Assembly: GCF_900113005.1 (NCBI RefSeq)
Contig: NZ_FONW01000002.1
Location: 310,001 to 374,000 of the forward strand
Direction of reading: 5' to 3'
Length of the DNA stretch: 64,000 nucleotides
Origin: Sunxiuqinia elliptica
GTDB taxonomy: Bacteria; Bacteroidota; Bacteroidia; Bacteroidales; Prolixibacteraceae
Under the pieces are notes generated by a model, which ran no database searches, had not been told where the DNA came from, and saw only the letters and a program-made list of their open reading frames with translations. Each line of letters starts with the position of its first letter. The stretch's first letter is position 1. Position numbers and translations under genes: made by a program. Shown here piece by piece: positions 9,697-18,745 of this stretch.

Positions 9697-10623
9697 ATGA
9701 AAGTAACAGTTGTCGGTGCTGGTGCGGTGGGTGCCAGTTGTGCTGAATATATCGCCATTAAAGATTTTGCTGATGAGATCGTATTGGTCGATATCAAAGA
9801 AGGTTTTGCCGAAGGTAAAGCAATGGATTTGATGCAAACTGCTTCGTTGAATGGATTTGATTCAACAATTGTTGGTAGTACAAACGATTATTCAAAAACA
9901 GCTGGAAGTGATGTTGCTGTTATTACCAGTGGTATTCCTCGTAAACCAGGAATGACTCGTGAAGAATTGATTGGTATTAACGCTGGCATTGTTAAAACCG
10001 TTGCTGAGAACCTGATCAAGCATTCACCAAACGTGATTTTGATTGTGGTAAGTAACCCAATGGACACCATGGCTTACTTGGCTCACAAAGCAACAGGCCT
10101 TCCTAAAAACCGGATTATCGGCATGGGCGGTGCTTTGGATAGCGCTCGTTTCAAATTCAGATTGGCTGAGGCTTTAGAATGCCCTCAATCAGATGTTGAA
10201 GGAATGGTTATTGGTGGTCACTCAGACACGGGTATGGTACCATTGATCGAGAAAGCTGTTCGTAACAGTGTGCCAGTTTCTGAATTCCTTTCAGAAGAAA
10301 AAATGAGCGAAGTAGTTGAAGCAACTAAAGTTGGTGGTGCTACTTTGACTAAATTGTTAGGAACAAGTGCTTGGTATGCTCCTGGTGCTGCTGTTTCTGA
10401 ATTGGTTAAAGCAATTGCGCTTGACTCTAAGAAAATGTTCCCTTGCTCAGCTTTGCTTGAAGGCGAGTTTGGATTGAATGACATTTCTTTGGGTGTTCCT
10501 TGTGTATTGGGCAAAAACGGAATTGAGAAAATCGTTGAGATTTCTCTTTCGGATGCTGAAAAAGAGAAGCTTACTGCAAGTGCAGAAGGTGTAAGCAAAG
10601 TAAATGCATTGCTTGAAGTTTAA
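9697..10623 (+). CDS. mdh: Malate dehydrogenase (LDH-like type)
   Basis: NAD-dependent malate dehydrogenase of the TCA cycle, interconverting malate and oxaloacetate in the cytoplasm. At 308 residues it has the usual length of LDH-like MDH. Visible features: the Rossmann glycine motif GAGAVG at residues 7-12, the NAD-selecting Asp at the end of beta-2 (VDI, Asp32), substrate Arg82 and Arg88 in the loop IPRKPGMTREE, Arg151 in LDSARF and the catalytic His175 in GGHSD. The gene is monocistronic, with its own promoter and a strong terminator, and its Gly/Ala codons are those of a highly expressed gene. Confidence 0.96.
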   Translation: MKVTVVGAGAVGASCAEYIAIKDFADEIVLVDIKEGFAEGKAMDLMQTASLNGFDSTIVGSTNDYSKTAGSDVAVITSGIPRKPGMTREELIGINAGIVKTVAENLIKHSPNVILIVVSNPMDTMAYLAHKATGLPKNRIIGMGGALDSARFKFRLAEALECPQSDVEGMVIGGHSDTGMVPLIEKAVRNSVPVSEFLSEEKMSEVVEATKVGGATLTKLLGTSAWYAPGAAVSELVKAIALDSKKMFPCSALLEGEFGLNDISLGVPCVLGKNGIEKIVEISLSDAEKEKLTASAEGVSKVNALLEV

Positions 10624-10648
10624 AGAAGCATTTAAATACACTATATTT

Positions 10649-10680
10649 AATGCCTCCGCAAGTGCGGAGGCATTTTTTTT
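10649..10680 (+). terminator. Rho-independent terminator of mdh
   Basis: Stem TGCCTCCGC (10651-10659) with GCGGAGGCA (10664-10672), loop of 4 nt, then eight T residues. Confidence 0.93.
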
Positions 10681-10686
10681 ATAGCT

Positions 10687-11121
10687 ATGGCAAAAATACC
10701 ATTAGAGTTAATTGAGTTGGAGGAGCATAACTACCATTTGCTGGTGCAGGGAAAGTTTGAAGACGGAGAACTGGGGTATTGGATTATTGACACCGGGGCA
10801 TCTAAAACGGTGTTTGATAAACGACTGGAACAGTACTACAAATCAATAGAACCATTGAGTGATGAAGAATACCAAAGTGCTGGCATAGGAACAGGAATGG
10901 TTGAAACTGCCGTTGGAGAGATTGCTTATATTGCTTTTGGAAAACTCAAAGTACGGGATCAGAAAGTTGCTTTAATTGATTTGGATCATGTCAACGAGAT
11001 ATATCGGAAGTATCGAAATGTACGCATTTGCGGTTTGCTGGGAAGCGATCTTTTGAAGAAATACCAATGTGTCATCGATTATAAGTACGAGACCATTTCC
11101 TTTTCGCGTCCGCGGAAATAG
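10687..11121 (+). CDS. Retropepsin-like aspartyl protease domain protein
   Basis: A 144-residue cytoplasmic protein with no signal peptide. It contains a retropepsin-type active-site motif WIIDTGASKTVFD (catalytic Asp35) and a second conserved Gly-rich segment near the C-terminus (CGLLGSDLLKKYQCVIDYK), the layout of single-domain clan AA aspartic proteases that act as dimers. It begins 6 bp after the mdh terminator. The last 20 codons are repeated 1.6 kb downstream (12698-12757), evidence that a second copy existed there. Function in Bacteroidota is not established; proteolytic activity is inferred from the motif only. Confidence 0.8.
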   Translation: MAKIPLELIELEEHNYHLLVQGKFEDGELGYWIIDTGASKTVFDKRLEQYYKSIEPLSDEEYQSAGIGTGMVETAVGEIAYIAFGKLKVRDQKVALIDLDHVNEIYRKYRNVRICGLLGSDLLKKYQCVIDYKYETISFSRPRK

Positions 11122-11173
11122 CAGGAGTTGTTTTGTAATAGGTTTGAGTAACCGATATGGAATGGTGTTTATC
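11061..11173 (+). repeat. Direct repeat, copy 1 (3' end of retropepsin-like gene and flank)
   Basis: This segment is repeated at about 12697-12810. The coding part (11062-11121 against 12698-12757) differs at 6 of 60 positions; the noncoding part after the stop codon is clearly related but more diverged. Confidence 0.8.
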
Positions 11174-11340
11174 CTTTTGTTGTAGGTAAAGGATAAAAAG
11201 AGGGAACGAGAGAGCAGCATTGGTAGGAGATAGGGCGAGGGCTCTTTAAGACTGCGAAGAAAAGTGAATAGGCTATTTCAAAATAATTCAAAACAAGATA
11301 AACAATAAAAATTGAATAGTTTTATTTTTAAAAAAAAGCG

Positions 11341-12720
11341 ATGTTTTTGAAGGACAAAGTGATTGATTTCTCATTTAGGCTTATTTTTTACTTGTTTCTT
11401 GTTTTATTGCCTGGCCTGATAAAAGCTCAGAACCCCATCAGCCCTCCAGGAATCTACTTAGCCGATCCCTCTGCCCGCAGTTGGAATGACTCTATACTCT
11501 ATCTGTATACATCCACCGATTTAAGTTGTGATTTTTGGTGTTCTTGGAAACATGATATTCTTAGCACAACAGATATGAAAATATGGAATGTTGCTAGTGA
11601 TGTATTTGCGTCAGACGGAAAGAATGATGAGGTTCTTTATAATGATAAGTTATTGTTTGCTCCTGACTGTGCAAAAAAAGGTAATAACTATATCCTGTAC
11701 TATTGTCAGCCTGATAATAATAATGCATTGGGGACAGCATTGGGAGAAAGTGCCATAGGCCCTTTTGAGAATGGACAAATATTAAATACAGGAGAAAAAT
11801 ACAGTCAGATTGATCCATCAGTTTTTATTGATGAGGACAGTACGGCTTATGTTGTTTGGGGACAGGGTGATATGAAAATGGGCATTTTAAACCCCGATAT
11901 GCGAACAATTGATACAAATACAATCCGAGATAAAGTAATTACCGTTTCAGAGCATTACTTTCATGAAGGTGCCTACATGACGAAACGAAATGGAATTTAC
12001 TATTTGGTTTATGCTGATGAAAGCAGGAATAAAGTGCCTAGCTGCCTTGGCTATGCTACGAGTGATAACCCTTTTGGACCCTATATATATCGTGGTGTAA
12101 TCATCGATAATAGTGGTTGTAATCCAGGAAATTGGAATAATCATGGGTCTATTTTTAATTTTCAGGATCAATGGTATGTTTTTTATCATCGCTCAACACA
12201 TGGATGTCAGATGTTTAGGAAATCGTGTGTGGAAAAAATTCAATTCTTATCCGATGGCTCAATTCCAGAGGTAGAAATGACAACGCAAGGAGCTTTACCC
12301 CCATTGGATGCGACTAAAATTATTGATGCAGAAAGGGCCTGTAGTATGAAGGGAAATGTGAGGATTGAAAAGGAAAGTGAGTCTAATGAGATACTTTCTG
12401 AAATGAAAGGGGGAGATCAGGTTGTGTATAGATATTTAGACTTTAGTGCGGGGGTAAACAGGTTTTCTTTAAAGTATCGAGCTCTAGGTCGAAAAGGAAC
12501 CCTTTTGCTTTATGTGGAACAAGGAGGACAGCGAAGAAAGATTGCCGAAATTAAATTAGAAGAATCTAAAGAATCAGCCTGGGTTGAAGAATCATTTAAA
12601 GTTAAAAAGACAAAAGGAATTGCTGAGTTGATCTTTGAAGTTTCAGGTGATGGTAGTAGTGATTTTGAGATCGACTGGTTTCGATTTGCTGAAAAAGTAC
12701 CTATGTGTCATCGATTATAA
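11341..12720 (+). CDS. Glycoside hydrolase family 43-like protein with C-terminal CBM6-like domain
   Basis: A 459-residue secreted glycosidase: signal peptide (hydrophobic run about residues 10-28, ending IKAQ), a five-bladed propeller of GH43 type (about residues 35-320) and a CBM6-like beta-sandwich (about 330-452, ending FEIDWFRF). Candidate active-site acids are the Asp in YLADPSA (base), the Asp in IDPSVFIDED (pKa modulator) and the Glu in HEGAYMTKR (acid). Arabinan or xylan side chains are typical GH43 substrates, but the specificity is not visible. The last seven or so residues (VPMCHRL) are read out of frame from a remnant of a retropepsin-like gene, so the natural stop seems to have been lost at the junction. 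The gene is A/T-richer than its neighbours, which fits transfer. Confidence 0.82.
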   Translation: MFLKDKVIDFSFRLIFYLFLVLLPGLIKAQNPISPPGIYLADPSARSWNDSILYLYTSTDLSCDFWCSWKHDILSTTDMKIWNVASDVFASDGKNDEVLYNDKLLFAPDCAKKGNNYILYYCQPDNNNALGTALGESAIGPFENGQILNTGEKYSQIDPSVFIDEDSTAYVVWGQGDMKMGILNPDMRTIDTNTIRDKVITVSEHYFHEGAYMTKRNGIYYLVYADESRNKVPSCLGYATSDNPFGPYIYRGVIIDNSGCNPGNWNNHGSIFNFQDQWYVFYHRSTHGCQMFRKSCVEKIQFLSDGSIPEVEMTTQGALPPLDATKIIDAERACSMKGNVRIEKESESNEILSEMKGGDQVVYRYLDFSAGVNRFSLKYRALGRKGTLLLYVEQGGQRRKIAEIKLEESKESAWVEESFKVKKTKGIAELIFEVSGDGSSDFEIDWFRFAEKVPMCHRL

Positions 12721-12757
12721 ATACGAGACCATTTCTTTTTTGCATCTGCGGAAATAG
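12698..12757 (+). pseudogene. Remnant of a second retropepsin-like gene (last 20 codons)
   Basis: Read in the frame starting at 12698, this gives a tail that matches the C-terminus of the protein at 10687-11121 in 15 of 19 residues (shared core CVIDYKYETISF) and ends in the same place at TAG. The 5' part of that gene is missing and replaced by the GH43 gene, which overlaps the remnant in another frame. The repeat continues as noncoding similarity to about 12810. Confidence 0.8.
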
Positions 12758-12901
12758 TCAAACTTGTTTTATAACACGTTTGACAGTATGATAGGACTTA
12801 GTTTTTATCCAATTGTATTTCAGGATGTGAAGCAGATTCATGGTCGGGTGGAGAACAATAAATTAGCCGTTGTTTTTTCGTGTTGATTTCGCAAAAATGA
12901 A

Positions 12902-12909
12902 TATATTTG
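12902..12909 (+). promoter_or_regulatory. -7 box before a small hypothetical gene
   Basis: TATATTTG matches TAnnTTTG. It would place transcription start near 12916, after the first possible TTG at 12907 and before the TTG at 12931. Confidence 0.5.
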
Positions 12910-12930
12910 CCACCGGTTGACGAAAAACTT

Positions 12931-13338
12931 TTGAAAACAAAGATTCACATATCCCGAAAGATTACCCTTCGCTTGCTACTTTTTGTATTAGTGATAGGAG
13001 GAGCTGTTGTTTTCGACTTGTGTCATGACCAACTGCCACAAGAGTTGATGAAACAGCAGCAAGACGCTTCGGAACATCAGGTGATTCCTGCGCAGGTTTA
13101 TTTCTGCAATCCAGGAAGTAGCTTTAAAGTTCGTAGCGGAAGTGATCGTTTGTGCTCAAAAATCCTTTTCTCCATTGGGCAGGATAAGTTTTTAACTGCT
13201 TTCCACAATCACATAACTTATCATTTGCTGAAAGTAGAGTCGTTGAAAGAGCGCTCACCGCAAAACCCGATGGTTCATTTTCGGAAATTCGTTATTTGTC
13301 ATCATTCCAATACTGATGACGTCCCCCTTATAGCTTAA
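12931..13338 (+). CDS. Small hypothetical membrane-anchored protein
   Basis: About 135 residues; not recognised. It opens with a basic stretch (KTKIHISRKITLR) and one hydrophobic helix (LLLFVLVIGGAVVFDL), then a soluble part with three Cys and several His (including HNHITYH). A TTG start at 12931 is preferred because the upstream -7 box overlaps the earlier TTG at 12907; neither has a good ribosome binding site. It precedes secDF by about 110 bp. The Cys/His content hints at metal or redox binding, but this is a guess. Confidence 0.5.
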   Translation: MKTKIHISRKITLRLLLFVLVIGGAVVFDLCHDQLPQELMKQQQDASEHQVIPAQVYFCNPGSSFKVRSGSDRLCSKILFSIGQDKFLTAFHNHITYHLLKVESLKERSPQNPMVHFRKFVICHHSNTDDVPLIA

Positions 13339-13447
13339 GTTTCGAAGCGATTGAAGTTCGTTTCTTTTCTGCAATCTGAATCAGTGGGTTCGGATCTAAT
13401 GCTATTAAATCATTCAATAAACACATACAATCTAAAATTTTAGACAA

Positions 13448-16444
13448 ATGCAAAACAAAGGATTAATCAGAACTTTTGCCATTCTGTTGGCTTTAGTTTG
13501 TGTTTACCAGTTGACCTTTACTTATAAGGCTCGGCAGGTTGAACGCAATGCTGAGGAGTATGCTCAGGGAGATCCTGTAAAACTTCGGAATTACATGGAC
13601 TCTATTTCAGGCGAGGAAGTTTATAACTTGCTTGGATTAAGAAGTTACTCTTACAAAGAAGTTAAAGCGCTGGAGATGAACCTGGGGCTTGACTTGAAAG
13701 GTGGGATGAACGTTACCTTGGAAGTATCAGTAGTTGACTTGATCAAGTCATTATCAAACTACAGTGCCGATACAACCTTTAATGCGGCCATTAAACGTGC
13801 GCAAGCACTTCAGTTGGATAGCCAGGAAGACTTTGTGACCCTGTTTGGTCGTGCTTTCGAAGAAGTAGACCCGAACGCTCGTTTGGCGGCTATTTTCAAC
13901 ACATTGGAGTTGAAAGACAAAGTGAAGTATAACTCAAGCAATTCAGAAGTGCTTGATGTGATTCGTAAAGAAACGGATGCTGCTATCGACAACTCGTTCA
14001 ATATCATTCGTACACGTATTGACCGCTTTGGCGTTGCACAGCCAAATGTTCAGCCACTTCAAACTCGTGGACGTATCTTGGTTGAATTGCCAGGTGTCGA
14101 CAATCCTGAGCGTGTCCGGAAACTGTTGCAAGGAACGGCTAAGCTGGAGTTCTGGGAAACTTGGGATAACAGCGAAGTGTACCCTTACATGCTTCAGATT
14201 AACGAGCAGCTGAAAGATGTATTGAACTTGGAAGCTTCGACTACAGCTACCGAAACTGAAGAGACTGCTACGGCTGATGACGCCGAAGCGACGACTGAAG
14301 GTGACGGATCTTTGTTGGAAGAGTTGGAAACTGAAGAAGCAGATAGTACTGCAGCTTTGGACAACATGGCTGATTTTAGAAAGAACTTCCCATTATTTGC
14401 GGTACTTACTCCAAGTACAACAGCTGACGGACAGTTATTCCCTGGGCCAGTGGTAGGTACCGCTCACGCTAAAGATACTTCAGCGGTAAATTCATACTTG
14501 AGCATGCCTCAGGTGAAGTCAGTTATTCCAAGAAGCCTGACGTTTAAATGGACTTCTAAAGCTGTTGATGACGCTGGAAATTTCTTCCGCTTGATTGCTA
14601 TTAAAGTAACCAGCCGTGATGGCCGTGCTCCACTTGAAGGAGATGTAATTGTTGATGCACGTCAGGATTATGAGCAATTTGGTAGCCGTCCTGAAGTTTC
14701 GATGACCATGAACTCTGAAGGAGCAAAAACATGGGCTCGTTTGACAAAAGAAAATATTGGAAAATCAATCGCCATTGTATTGGACGGCTACGTACGTTCA
14801 TTCCCAAATGTGAATGGTGAAATTACCGGAGGTCGTTCAAGTATTACTGGTTTGGAGACTGTTGAAGAGGCGAAAGACTTGGCAAACATTCTGAAATCAG
14901 GTAAAATGCCAGCTCCTGCCCGTATTTTGCAGGAAGAAATTGTAGGACCTTCATTGGGACAAGAAGCGATTAACAGTGGTATGTGGTCGTTTGCCATTGC
15001 CTTTATCTTGGTATTGGCTTACATGTTGTTCTTCTACAGTAAAAAAGCTGGTTTAACAGCAAACATGGCTTTGTTGGCTAACCTGTTCTTTGTAATTGGG
15101 GTGTTGGCTTCAATTGGTGCCGTACTAACGCTGCCTGGTATTGCAGGTATTGTATTGACCATTGGTATGTCTGTGGATGCGAACGTGCTGATCTATGAAC
15201 GGATCCAGGAAGAACGCAAAGCAGGTAAAGGCTTGAAACTGGCAATTGCTGATGGTTATAAGAATGCCTACTCTGCGATTATTGACGGTCAGGTGACAAC
15301 CTTGTTAACCGGTGTTGTTCTTTACTTGTTCGGTTCTGGTCCGATTAAAGGTTTCGCAACAACATTGATGATTGGTATTTTTACCTCTCTTTTCTCAGCG
15401 ATTTTCTTGACTCGTTTGATTTTCGAACGTCAGTTGGGTAAAGACGCGAAAATTACTTTTGCTTCAAAAATGACCGACAACTGGTTGAGAAATACACACA
15501 TCAAATTCTTGGAAAAACGTAAGATTGCTTACTTGATCTCTGGATCACTGATCGTAATTTCTATCTTCTCGTTTGTTACTCGTGGTTTCAACTACGGTAT
15601 CGACTTCAAAGGGGGACGTACTTATGTGGTTCGTTTCGATGATGATGTAAAAGTAGCTGAGGTTGGTAAAGCGTTGAACGCCGTGTATGGTGAAGCTCCT
15701 GAAGTGAAAACTTTTGGTGGTAACAACCAAGTGAAGATTACAACAGAATATAAGATTGATGAGCTAACTGATGATGTTGACAATGAAGTTGAACAACTGT
15801 TGTTGAAAGGTCTTCAAGATGGAGGCTTTATCGGTCAAATGAATATGGATACTTTTGTTAAGGATCACCGGATGAGTTCTCAAAAGGTAGGACCAACAAT
15901 TTCGGATGATATTAAGAATGACGCTTTAATTGCGATCTCATTCTCCTTGTTGATCATCTTCCTTTACATTTTAATCCGTTTCCGCAACTGGCAGTATGGT
16001 TTAGGAGCCGTTGCCGCTTTGGCTCACGATACCATCATTGTGTTAGGGCTCTTCTCCTTGTTCCATGGCTTCCTGCCATTCTCATTGGAGATTGACCAAG
16101 CCTTTATTGCAGCGATTTTGACCGTATTGGGTTACTCCATCAACGATACGGTAGTTGTATTTGACCGTATTCGTGAGTACATGGGCTTGCATCCAAAACG
16201 TAACCGCGAAGAGAATGTAGATAGCGCATTAAACTCTACTTTGCGTCGTACCTTCAGTACTTCGTTAAGTACATTTGTGGTATTGTTAGCCATCTTCCTG
16301 TTCGGTGGAACTTCAATCCAAGGCTTTACTTTTGCCTTATTGGTTGGTGTGGTTATCGGTACCTACTCTTCTTTGTTTATTGCAACTCCTGTTGCTTTCG
16401 ATACTCAAAAGAGAGCCGCTAAAGTGGTCGCTAAGAGAAAGTAA
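13448..16444 (+). CDS. secDF: Protein translocase subunit SecDF (fused)
   Basis: A 998-residue fusion of SecD and SecF, the proton-driven membrane factor that pulls preproteins out of the SecYEG channel. The SecD half has an N-terminal helix (about residues 7-25), the periplasmic P1 head (GLDLKGGMNVTLEV, then RTRIDRFGVAQPNVQ) and the transmembrane block with GMSVDANVLIYERI. The SecF half begins near residue 690 with NYGIDFKGGRTYVVRF and has the block with TVLGYSINDTVVVFDRIRE. An acidic low-complexity insert (about residues 260-300, rich in Glu, Thr and Ala) interrupts the P1 domain. A fused SecDF is usual in Bacteroidota. A terminator follows directly. Confidence 0.97.
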   Translation: MQNKGLIRTFAILLALVCVYQLTFTYKARQVERNAEEYAQGDPVKLRNYMDSISGEEVYNLLGLRSYSYKEVKALEMNLGLDLKGGMNVTLEVSVVDLIKSLSNYSADTTFNAAIKRAQALQLDSQEDFVTLFGRAFEEVDPNARLAAIFNTLELKDKVKYNSSNSEVLDVIRKETDAAIDNSFNIIRTRIDRFGVAQPNVQPLQTRGRILVELPGVDNPERVRKLLQGTAKLEFWETWDNSEVYPYMLQINEQLKDVLNLEASTTATETEETATADDAEATTEGDGSLLEELETEEADSTAALDNMADFRKNFPLFAVLTPSTTADGQLFPGPVVGTAHAKDTSAVNSYLSMPQVKSVIPRSLTFKWTSKAVDDAGNFFRLIAIKVTSRDGRAPLEGDVIVDARQDYEQFGSRPEVSMTMNSEGAKTWARLTKENIGKSIAIVLDGYVRSFPNVNGEITGGRSSITGLETVEEAKDLANILKSGKMPAPARILQEEIVGPSLGQEAINSGMWSFAIAFILVLAYMLFFYSKKAGLTANMALLANLFFVIGVLASIGAVLTLPGIAGIVLTIGMSVDANVLIYERIQEERKAGKGLKLAIADGYKNAYSAIIDGQVTTLLTGVVLYLFGSGPIKGFATTLMIGIFTSLFSAIFLTRLIFERQLGKDAKITFASKMTDNWLRNTHIKFLEKRKIAYLISGSLIVISIFSFVTRGFNYGIDFKGGRTYVVRFDDDVKVAEVGKALNAVYGEAPEVKTFGGNNQVKITTEYKIDELTDDVDNEVEQLLLKGLQDGGFIGQMNMDTFVKDHRMSSQKVGPTISDDIKNDALIAISFSLLIIFLYILIRFRNWQYGLGAVAALAHDTIIVLGLFSLFHGFLPFSLEIDQAFIAAILTVLGYSINDTVVVFDRIREYMGLHPKRNREENVDSALNSTLRRTFSTSLSTFVVLLAIFLFGGTSIQGFTFALLVGVVIGTYSSLFIATPVAFDTQKRAAKVVAKRK

Positions 16445-16466
16445 TAATCCTACTTTATAATATTTG

Positions 16467-16500
16467 GCCCCGGCAGAATCTGTCGGGGCTTCTTTTTTTT
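16467..16500 (+). terminator. Rho-independent terminator of secDF
   Basis: Stem GCCCCGGCA (16467-16475) with TGTCGGGGC (16481-16489), one G-T pair, followed by TTC and eight T residues. Confidence 0.9.
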
Positions 16501-16542
16501 GCCGAAATCCATTCAGAGTTACAGATGTACTGAACTTGTTTG

Positions 16543-16550
16543 TATATTTG
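16543..16550 (+). promoter_or_regulatory. -7 box of the tatA promoter
   Basis: TATATTTG lies 16 nt before the ATG of tatA, implying a very short leader; an internal Met codon at 16579 is an alternative start. Confidence 0.5.
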
Positions 16551-16566
16551 TTGAAAATTTTCAAAA

Positions 16567-16992
16567 ATGGCCCTACATATGTTGTTTATTAGTGGTGGTG
16601 AAATTGTTCTGGTGATGGTTTTAGCTCTGCTTTTTTTCGGCTCGAAAGCAATTCCGGATATTGCCAAAACGCTAGGCAAAGGAATGCGCGAATTCAAAAA
16701 AGCGACTAACGAAATCAAACGTGAGTTTGAAGATAATACTGGCGACTTTAAACGTGATATTGACGATATTCGTTCAACTGTAAAAAGCGAAACGCAGAAA
16801 ATTAGTCAGGATATTGATCAGGTTTCTTCGCGTGTAAAGTACGAAACCAATAAACTAAGCGACGAAGTCGAAAAAGTTTCGGCTATTGAAACTGAACCTA
16901 AAAAAACTGAACTGTCTCAAGAAGTAGAGCACCCTACTCCTAACGAGGAAGAACCGGCAACAGAACCTACACCTGAAAAAAAGCAGGACTAA
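16567..16992 (+). CDS. tatA: Twin-arginine translocase subunit TatA/TatB family
   Basis: A 141-residue Sec-independent translocase component. It has one N-terminal transmembrane helix (about residues 8-25), the hinge FFGSKAIPDIAKTLGKGM matching the FG-x-x-x-(L/I)P-x-(I/L) signature of the family, then a long amphipathic and charged helix with heptad-like Asp/Lys spacing and a Pro/Glu/Thr-rich tail. The length and long coiled tail are closer to TatB, but Bacteroidota usually have TatA-like proteins only; the symbol is therefore tentative. No tatC is in the window. It precedes the antiporter gene by 27 bp. Confidence 0.9.
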   Translation: MALHMLFISGGEIVLVMVLALLFFGSKAIPDIAKTLGKGMREFKKATNEIKREFEDNTGDFKRDIDDIRSTVKSETQKISQDIDQVSSRVKYETNKLSDEVEKVSAIETEPKKTELSQEVEHPTPNEEEPATEPTPEKKQD

Positions 16993-17019
16993 GAACACTG
17001 AACGGTTTAAAATATAGCT

Positions 17020-18051
17020 ATGTCAATTCTACTTTATGGTTTGGCAATGCTGCTTTGCTTTGTATTGCTGGCACGCATTGTCGACAAGTTTTTTGTGGTC
17101 TCACTCGATCGTATTTCCAATGACTTGAAATTATCTTCGGATGCAGCTGGAGCTACGCTGATGGCTGTTGGCTCAAGTGCTCCAGAGCTGTTTGTTGCAC
17201 TTTTCTCGGTTCTTAAGCCGGGAAACCATGAAGCTATCGGAATCGGGAGTATTGTTGGAAGTGCCTTGTTTAATTTGCTGGCGATTGGAGGTTTGGTTGC
17301 CTTGGTTCGGAAAACAAGGCTAACCTGGCAACCTGTTTTGCGCGACATCTTATTCTATTTTATTGCGGTTGCCTTGTTACTGTGGGGAATTATTGATGGC
17401 GATTTCAGCTTATGGAATGCGGTTGCATTTTTGGTTGTTTATATCATCTATGTCTGGGCTGTGGTTAACTGGCGAAAGTTTTTCCCTTATAAAGATGTTG
17501 AGTTTGAACAGGAAGAAGAGGAGGAAGGATGCGATGGGAAGGTTAACCTGGTTGACCGGGCATTGTGTTTTATTTTTCCGAAAGCCGAAAAGTACTATTG
17601 GGTTTTTACTGTTTCAATTTTATTGATTGCCGGTTTGAGCTGGGTATTGGTCGAAACAGCAATTGAAATATCTATCCTTTTAAATATTCCTGAAGCAATT
17701 ATTGCCTTGACTGTATTGGCCATTGGAACTTCGGTGCCTGACCTGATTTCTTCTCTAATTGTCGCTAAGCAAGGGAGAGGAGACATGGCTATTAGTAATG
17801 CTATTGGGTCGAATATTTTTGATATTCTGGTAGGATTAGGCTTGCCTTTCCTGATTGTCATGCTGATTTCGGGAGGCAGCATTGAGGCTTCTGGCCAGAA
17901 CCTGACCGTTTCATCTTTCATTTTGTTCGCATCCTTGATTGCATTTGCAATTTTATTGCTGGTAAACCGTTGGAAGATTAACTGGCTTACAGGAGTAATT
18001 CTGTTAGGCCTCTATGTTGCGTATATTACCCGCGAAATAATATTACTTTGA
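17020..18051 (+). CDS. Calcium/sodium antiporter (CaCA family, YrbG type)
   Basis: A 343-residue inner-membrane cation exchanger built of two inverted repeats of five helices. Each repeat carries the alpha motif: MAVGSSAPELFVALFSV with GIGSIVGSALFN in the first, and LAIGTSVPDLISSLIVAKQ with ISNAIGSNIFDILVGLG in the second. The acidic loop between the halves (EFEQEEEEEGCDG, about residues 163-175) is typical. It should exchange sodium for calcium across the cytoplasmic membrane. It probably shares a transcript with tatA. Confidence 0.92.
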   Translation: MSILLYGLAMLLCFVLLARIVDKFFVVSLDRISNDLKLSSDAAGATLMAVGSSAPELFVALFSVLKPGNHEAIGIGSIVGSALFNLLAIGGLVALVRKTRLTWQPVLRDILFYFIAVALLLWGIIDGDFSLWNAVAFLVVYIIYVWAVVNWRKFFPYKDVEFEQEEEEEGCDGKVNLVDRALCFIFPKAEKYYWVFTVSILLIAGLSWVLVETAIEISILLNIPEAIIALTVLAIGTSVPDLISSLIVAKQGRGDMAISNAIGSNIFDILVGLGLPFLIVMLISGGSIEASGQNLTVSSFILFASLIAFAILLLVNRWKINWLTGVILLGLYVAYITREIILL

Positions 18052-18087
18052 TTATCTTTAGGCAACTTAATCAATAAAGAAATTCGT

Positions 18088-18741
18088 TTGATACAGGTTC
18101 AGAATATAACAAAGTCATTTGGAAAACTTCAGGTATTGAAGGGGATTGACCTCCATATTCCTCAAGGGAAACTGTATAGCATTGTAGGTCCCAGTGGTGC
18201 AGGAAAAACAACGTTGCTCCAGATTATGGGAACCTTGAGTAATCCCGATTCTGGTCATGTTGAGATCCGGGGAGAGAAACTCTCGAAACTGGGCGAAAAA
18301 AAGCTGGCTGCTTTTCGAAATCGCGAAATTGGCTTCGTTTTCCAGTTCCATTACTTATTGCCAGAATTTACAGCTTTGGAAAATGTTTGTATTCCTGCTT
18401 TTATTGCGAAGCGTTCCAAAAAGGATGCAGAGGAGAAAGCGAAGGATTTACTTAACTTTTTGGGGCTGAAAGACCGGATGACCCATAAACCGGCGGAGCT
18501 TTCAGGAGGAGAGCGGCAACGTGTTGCTGTGGCTCGTGCCTTGGTGAATGACCCCGCGGTTATTTTTGCCGATGAGCCATCAGGTAACCTGGACACCAAA
18601 AACCGGGAAGATCTTCACGACCTCTTCTTTAAACTGCGCGACGAGTTTAATCAGACCTTAGTGATCGTAACACACGATGAGAATTTTGCTCGCCAGTCGG
18701 ACAAGATTGTGGCGATGCGTGATGGATGGATTGAAGAGTAG
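18088..18741 (+). CDS. lolD: LolD-like lipoprotein-releasing ABC ATPase
   Basis: A 217-residue ABC ATPase of the MacB/LolD family that powers release of lipoproteins from the inner membrane. Walker A GPSGAGKT at residues 34-41, Q-loop in [12 protein letters not shown] (the FQFHxLLPE form typical of LolD), signature [15 protein letters not shown], Walker [13 protein letters not shown] and the switch His in VIVTHD. The start codon is TTG; no earlier ATG in frame fits. The permease partners are not adjacent, as is common in this phylum. The next gene begins 4 bp later, so the two are probably cotranscribed. Confidence 0.9.
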   Translation: MIQVQNITKSFGKLQVLKGIDLHIPQGKLYSIVGPSGAGKTTLLQIMGTLSNPDSGHVEIRGEKLSKLGEKKLAAFRNREIGFVFQFHYLLPEFTALENVCIPAFIAKRSKKDAEEKAKDLLNFLGLKDRMTHKPAELSGGERQRVAVARALVNDPAVIFADEPSGNLDTKNREDLHDLFFKLRDEFNQTLVIVTHDENFARQSDKIVAMRDGWIEE

Positions 18742-18745
18742 GCTT

